A DNA stretch of 59,171 nucleotides from an uncultured Mediterranea sp. (lineage in GTDB: Bacteria; Bacteroidota; Bacteroidia; Bacteroidales; Bacteroidaceae), in contig CAMACX010000015.1 of assembly GCA_945831575.1 (NCBI GenBank), forward strand, positions 1 to 59,171, given 5' to 3'. A model generated the notes under the pieces. The model saw only the letters and a program-made list of their open reading frames with translations. It was not told the DNA's origin and searched no databases. The number at the start of each line of letters is the position of its first letter. Positions within the stretch are counted from its first letter, which is position 1. The translations under genes were made by a program, and so were the position numbers. This document shows, piece by piece, positions 55,717 through 59,171 of this stretch.

Positions 55717-56571
55717 ATGTCCCTCTTCATTGTACTCCCGATACTCACGCTGCTGATGTTTGAGCTAGGCCTTACGCTCCAGCCAGCCGACTTCAAGCTC
55801 TTCCTCACCCGTCCCCGTCCGTTGCTGGTAGGCCTGGCAGGCCAGCTGCTGCTCCTTCCCCTGGTGGCGCTGCTGCTCACCCACTGCTTCACCCTTCCGG
55901 CCGTGTTCAGCGTAGGCTTCGTGCTGATAGCCTGCTGCCCGGGTGGCAGTTCGAGCAACGTCTTCTCCCTGCTGGCCAAGGGTGACGTAGCGCTCTCCGT
56001 GTCGCTCACCGCCTTCAGCAGCCTCATCACGCTGGTCACGCTGCCGCTCATCATGCAATGGGTGGTGACGCAGAGCGGCCTCTCGCAAGGCGCGGCCATC
56101 ACCCTGCCTGTAGGCAAACTGCTGATGCAGAATCTCTTCACCATGCTGCTGCCCATCGTGGCAGGCATCCTCTTCCGCCGCTACGCCCCCACCCGCGCCA
56201 AGCGCATCGAGTCCGTGCTCTCGCGGATAGCCTTCCCCTGCCTCATCCTGCTGGCCGCCGTCTTCTTCATCCAGGAGCAGGAGTCCATCCGTGCCCACTT
56301 CGGCCAGCTGGGCCTCTCGGTGCTTCTGCTCATCCTGACCTGCATCCTGCTGGGAGCCGGTCTGAGCCATCTGTTCCGCCTCAAGGGCAGTGAGCGCCGC
56401 ACCATAGTCATCGAGGTCGGCATGCAGAATGCCGCCCAGGCCATCGCCCTGGCCACAAGTCCCTTCGTCTTCGGTGATGCCCGCATGGCCGTGCCCGCCA
56501 TCATCTACGCCCTGCTGATGAACGTGGTGCTGCTCATCTACACCTGGGCCATCCGCCGCACACAGCAATAA
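55717..56571 (+). CDS. bile acid:sodium symporter (SBF/ACR3 superfamily) protein
   Basis: A 284-residue integral membrane protein with about nine to ten helices. The SBF signature regions are seen as FVLIACCPGGSSSNVFSLLA and VGMQNAAQAIALATSPFVF, the two crossing segments of the fold. It could carry organic anions such as bile acids or pantoate; a bile-acid role is plausible for a gut Bacteroides but not shown. It is co-directional with the porin. Confidence 0.9.
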   Translation: MSLFIVLPILTLLMFELGLTLQPADFKLFLTRPRPLLVGLAGQLLLLPLVALLLTHCFTLPAVFSVGFVLIACCPGGSSSNVFSLLAKGDVALSVSLTAFSSLITLVTLPLIMQWVVTQSGLSQGAAITLPVGKLLMQNLFTMLLPIVAGILFRRYAPTRAKRIESVLSRIAFPCLILLAAVFFIQEQESIRAHFGQLGLSVLLLILTCILLGAGLSHLFRLKGSERRTIVIEVGMQNAAQAIALATSPFVFGDARMAVPAIIYALLMNVVLLIYTWAIRRTQQ

Positions 56572-56635
56572 AATGCCCCCACGCAGCAGCGGTGAATACC
56601 CCCACGCAGCGGTAAAATGTCCCCCACGCCCCAGC
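56572..56635. repeat. short C-rich tandem repeat after the SBF gene
   Basis: AAATGCCCCCACGCAGCAGCGGTG, AATACCCCCACGCAGCGGTA and AAATGTCCCCCACGCCCCAGC are three degenerate units of ~20-24 bp. They begin right at the SBF stop codon. Their shared word is CCCCCACGCAGC. No T tract, so no terminator. Confidence 0.75.
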
Positions 56636-56698
56636 ACCCCTGCGGGAGAAACTGCAATACTGTAACTAACTGCAAGGGATTCTTTGGCAAGAAGAGGG

Positions 56699-56970
56699 TT
56701 AGGTGAAGAGGCATGTGTCACGCATAAACTTTGCCATCTCCTTCAGTCTGCTTTTGGGAATGCCAAACATCAACTCATTTGCTCTCACCCTCGGACGTAC
56801 CGATGGGTCAAAGAGTCCGATGAAGCAACGCGAACCGAGGTTCTCTTCTTCTATGATTACCTGTCGTATGGTGGTTGAGCAACCACTGCCCCATGGAGTG
56901 CAAACTGCATCGTCAGAAGAGTTATCATAGTAAGCCCATGACACCAGTCCGCTCAGAATGTCTGGTGTAG
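56699..56970 (-). pseudogene. DUF169 protein, 3' fragment
   Basis: The frame encodes the C-terminal ~90 residues of a DUF169 protein: SDDAVCTPWGSGCSTTIRQV, RCFIGLFDPSVRPRVRAN, ELMFGIPKSRLKEMAKFM. Family proteins are about 220-250 residues, and the upstream part is missing: continuing to the right, homology ends near 56965 and gives way to an unrelated plus-strand gene. Its first start codon is a GTG at 56944, which is only an accident of the frame. It is a truncated gene, cut by the mobile element that follows. Confidence 0.75.
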
Positions 56971-57150
56971 CTCCACAAGAATGGGAAAAGCATCATCTTC
57001 CGCAAATCGGAGATTGATGCATGGCTCATGCAGACCTCTCGCAAGTCAGTCAATGACATTTACGATGAAGCGCGTACGTATGTAGTCAATAATCCCCAAG
57101 GCAGAAAGGAGGTGACACGCAACCATGTGTTCCCACCTTTCTATCTATGA
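56971..57150 (+). pseudogene. helix-turn-helix (excisionase-type) protein, C-terminal fragment
   Basis: A 59-codon open stretch without a start: NGKSIIFRKSEIDAWLMQTS, then KSVNDIYDEARTYVVNN, ending in TGA at 57148. This matches the second half of the small helix-turn-helix proteins (wing KNGK.IFRKSEID.WL) that precede VirE_N/primase genes in Bacteroides mobile elements. The N-terminal helices are lost at the join with DUF169, at or just before the TAG at 56968. Confidence 0.75.
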
Positions 57151-59171
57151 GGAGTTTTTCGGAGTTAAAGAGGGAGAACTGCTGTCTTTTTCCTTTTTCC
57201 GAAAACCCATCCGCAACACGGAGCCATTGCGCTGCATCGGCATTCCTGACATCTACCGCTACATCGTTGGCCCGTATGCAAAGAAGCAAACAGAAATGTT
57301 GCGCTCCATTACGGGCAAAGACCAGGCACGCAAGTACAAAGCTGAGAATTTCGACTTCTGCACATTCTCTGGTATCTTTCATACTCGAAACAAGGACGGC
57401 CTGTTGCAGCAATCCGATCTGCTTTGCATCGACTTCGACCATGTGGACGACATTTCTTCGTTGCATGAAAAATTGCTCAATGACCCTTGCTTTGAGACCG
57501 AACTACTCTTTCGTTCACCTTCGGGCGATGGGCTGAAATGGATTATTCAGGTATTCCGCAAAGGATGGGAACAAAGCCGTTTCTTCAATGCAGTGCTCAA
57601 CTATCTCGTAGCAAATGGCTATCCTGAGCCCGACAAATCTGGCAGTGATGTTTCTCGCTCCTGTTTCATTCCACATGACCCAGAAGCTTATATTAACCCT
57701 AAGTACAACAACGTTAAAGATGAAAACTTTTTCACCAGAAGAATGGGAGAATGTCCCTTCTAACACAGCGAACAACAATACAAGCAATACACCGTCTGCA
57801 TACTCCAACACAAGCGAAGACACCGAGCCAAGGTAGAGCGTGTCCTTTCTCTTATTGAACAAAAGGGAATAGATATTACAAATGGCTATGACAACTGACT
57901 GAAAGTCGGGTTCGCTCTTACAAGTGAATACCAAGAGGCAGGAAGGGGATTCTTCCACCGTGTCAGTCGGCAGAACCCCGAGTTTAAGGCAAGTGATACA
58001 GACAAACAATACAATAAATGTCTGTCTGCACATGGGGATGGCATATCTGTCGCCACATTTTTTCAGATAGCGAAAGATGCTGGTATTGACATTTCCAATC
58101 CCAAAGAAATCCAAACTTCATCCGTTGGAACTTTGGATATTTGGACTTATGGTTCTGACAACCAAATGTCCAAAAAACCAAATATCCAGCCTTTCGAAGT
58201 GGACTCCAAATGGATTTTGGATAAAGAATCCCTTCCACATTTCCCTGCCTTCATATACGACATGCTTCCACCTTTCCTAAAGGAAGTGTTGGTCAACTGC
58301 ATCTCCAAAGATGACCGAGACATGATGCTGATGGGCACGTTGACTTGCATCTCAGCCACACTCCACAATGTAGTCGGTGAGTACAACCACGACGATTGGC
58401 ACCCTATGCTATACTTCTTTGTTATGGCCGATGCTGGTATGGGCAAAGGCTCGCTGAAATACTGCCGCGAGATTGTGGCTCCCATCCATTACGAACTGCG
58501 TGAAGCTTCCGAGTGGCTGATGAAAGAATATAAGGAGATAAAAGCGAGTCCAAGTCTGGTGAGAAAGATACTTCCAATATCAATGAGGCTCCACACCGTC
58601 GCACACTCTTCATTCCCACCAACAGTAGTGCAGCATCCGTCACACAGCAATTGGACAACAATGGAGGTGTCGGTCTGATATTCGATACGGAATGTGACAC
58701 GCTGAGTGCCATACTGAAATCGGAGTATGGTGACTATAGTACCATCATTCGCAAGAGCTATCATCATGAACCTATCGACCTGATCCGCAGGAAGGACGAT
58801 GAATATCGTGTCATTGAGAGACCGATGCTTGCTATCTGCCTTTCTGGTACGCCTGGTCAGCTATACACCTTGACACCTCAGGCTGAGGATGGCACCTTCT
58901 CACGTATCACCTGTTATCACATGCCATTTAAAGCAGAGTTCCGTGATGTCCTTGTCGAGAGTGTCAACCGCAATTATGACAACTACACTTTGCGAGAGAG
59001 ATTTTTCCAGTTAGGTAAGCTGTACAAGCAACGTCGTGAGTCATTCTTCCGTAGTGGCAGTTACCGTATTGTCATCCCTCAAGAATACTGCAAGGAGTTC
59101 AATGAGCATTTCAGACAGATGAATCAAGAGGTGGTCGATGACATCTCGCATGATATGCAGAGTGTGGTACG
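57125..59171 (+). pseudogene. BT4734-like VirE_N/DUF3987 protein, frameshifted and truncated by the window
   Basis: A mobile-element protein in pieces. The N-terminal part (57125-57763, 212 codons) has LLCIDFDHVDDISSLHEKL and FRSPSGDGLKWIIQVF, the VirE_N domain. The expected continuation EEWENVPSN is in the +1 frame after the T run at 57728-57732, and returns to the old frame near 57830. A TGA at 57896-57898 takes the place of the tryptophan in YDNWLKVGFALT. The DUF3987 helicase part follows (YFFVMADAGMGKGSLK, P-loop), and another shift at the A run 58540-58543 joins LFIPTNSSAASVTQQLDNNG up to the window end. Two of the shifts lie in homopolymers, so sequencing error could explain those, but not the stop. 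Confidence 0.82.

Noticed and set aside
56684..56878. Plus-strand small frame over the DUF169 fragment.
   Set aside because: The minus strand carries a recognisable DUF169 C-terminus, so the plus frame is its shadow.

Overview
The window looks like chromosomal DNA from a Bacteroidales bacterium, most likely Bacteroidaceae. The evidence is the full Bat aerotolerance operon, Bacteroidetes-type proteins (CdsZ-like zinc-ribbon protein, DUF5686, DUF4301, DUF4250, BT4734-like primase), and repeated promoters of the Bacteroides form TTTG-N19-21-TAnnTTTG. Most of it is core genome. The last ~2.2 kb is a decayed mobile element.

Layout. 0.1-2.7 kb (minus): a polyamine operon of a DUF2148 ferredoxin-like protein, agmatine deiminase and N-carbamoylputrescine amidase. 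2.8-7.2 kb: Nif3-like protein with CdsZ-like protein, a lone HsdR N-domain nuclease-like protein (minus), then amn-holA. 7.2-8.0 kb is an AT-rich, operator-bearing gap before an XRE-type regulator. It is followed by pyrK-pyrD, trmD (minus), ligA and dapA. At 14.3-14.5 kb lie two tandem tRNA-Arg(ACG) genes, then a patatin/beta-barrel protein, htpG and a ClpC-type chaperone (all minus), gyrA and a secreted TPR protein (plus). 26.4-35.1 kb (minus) holds a small DNA-binding protein and the operon moxR-DUF58-membrane protein-batA-batB-batC-batD-batE. 36.0-42.1 kb (plus): DUF5686 outer-membrane protein, rarA, a D-2-hydroxyacid dehydrogenase and a membrane-anchored EEP phosphodiesterase. 42.2-47 kb: DUF4250, an AAA-ATPase/PD-(D/E)XK protein, a sugar O-acetyltransferase and a carboxyltransferase-type protein. 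47.2-56.6 kb, visibly GC-richer, holds a K+/H+ antiporter, DUF4301, a long RelA/SpoT homologue, diacylglycerol kinase, YaaA, a porin and an SBF transporter. From ~56.97 kb a truncated helix-turn-helix gene and a frame-broken VirE_N/DUF3987 gene interrupt a DUF169 gene.

The less ordinary content is as follows. A 22-bp tandem repeat family sits at two distant sites, both downstream of minus-strand genes. A composite intergenic repeat (7-bp TAGTGAT-like repeats followed by a CACAGAT palindrome family) also occurs twice. The RelA/SpoT homologue has lost most (p)ppGpp-hydrolase residues but keeps its synthetase residues. The carboxyltransferase protein ends in a biotinyl-like domain without the biotin-accepting lysine. 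The regulator at 8 kb has its promoter buried in a palindrome. DUF4301 carries motifs resembling a sugar nucleotidyltransferase. I did not find a clear new multi-gene system (no CRISPR array, no complete defence island, no intact prophage).
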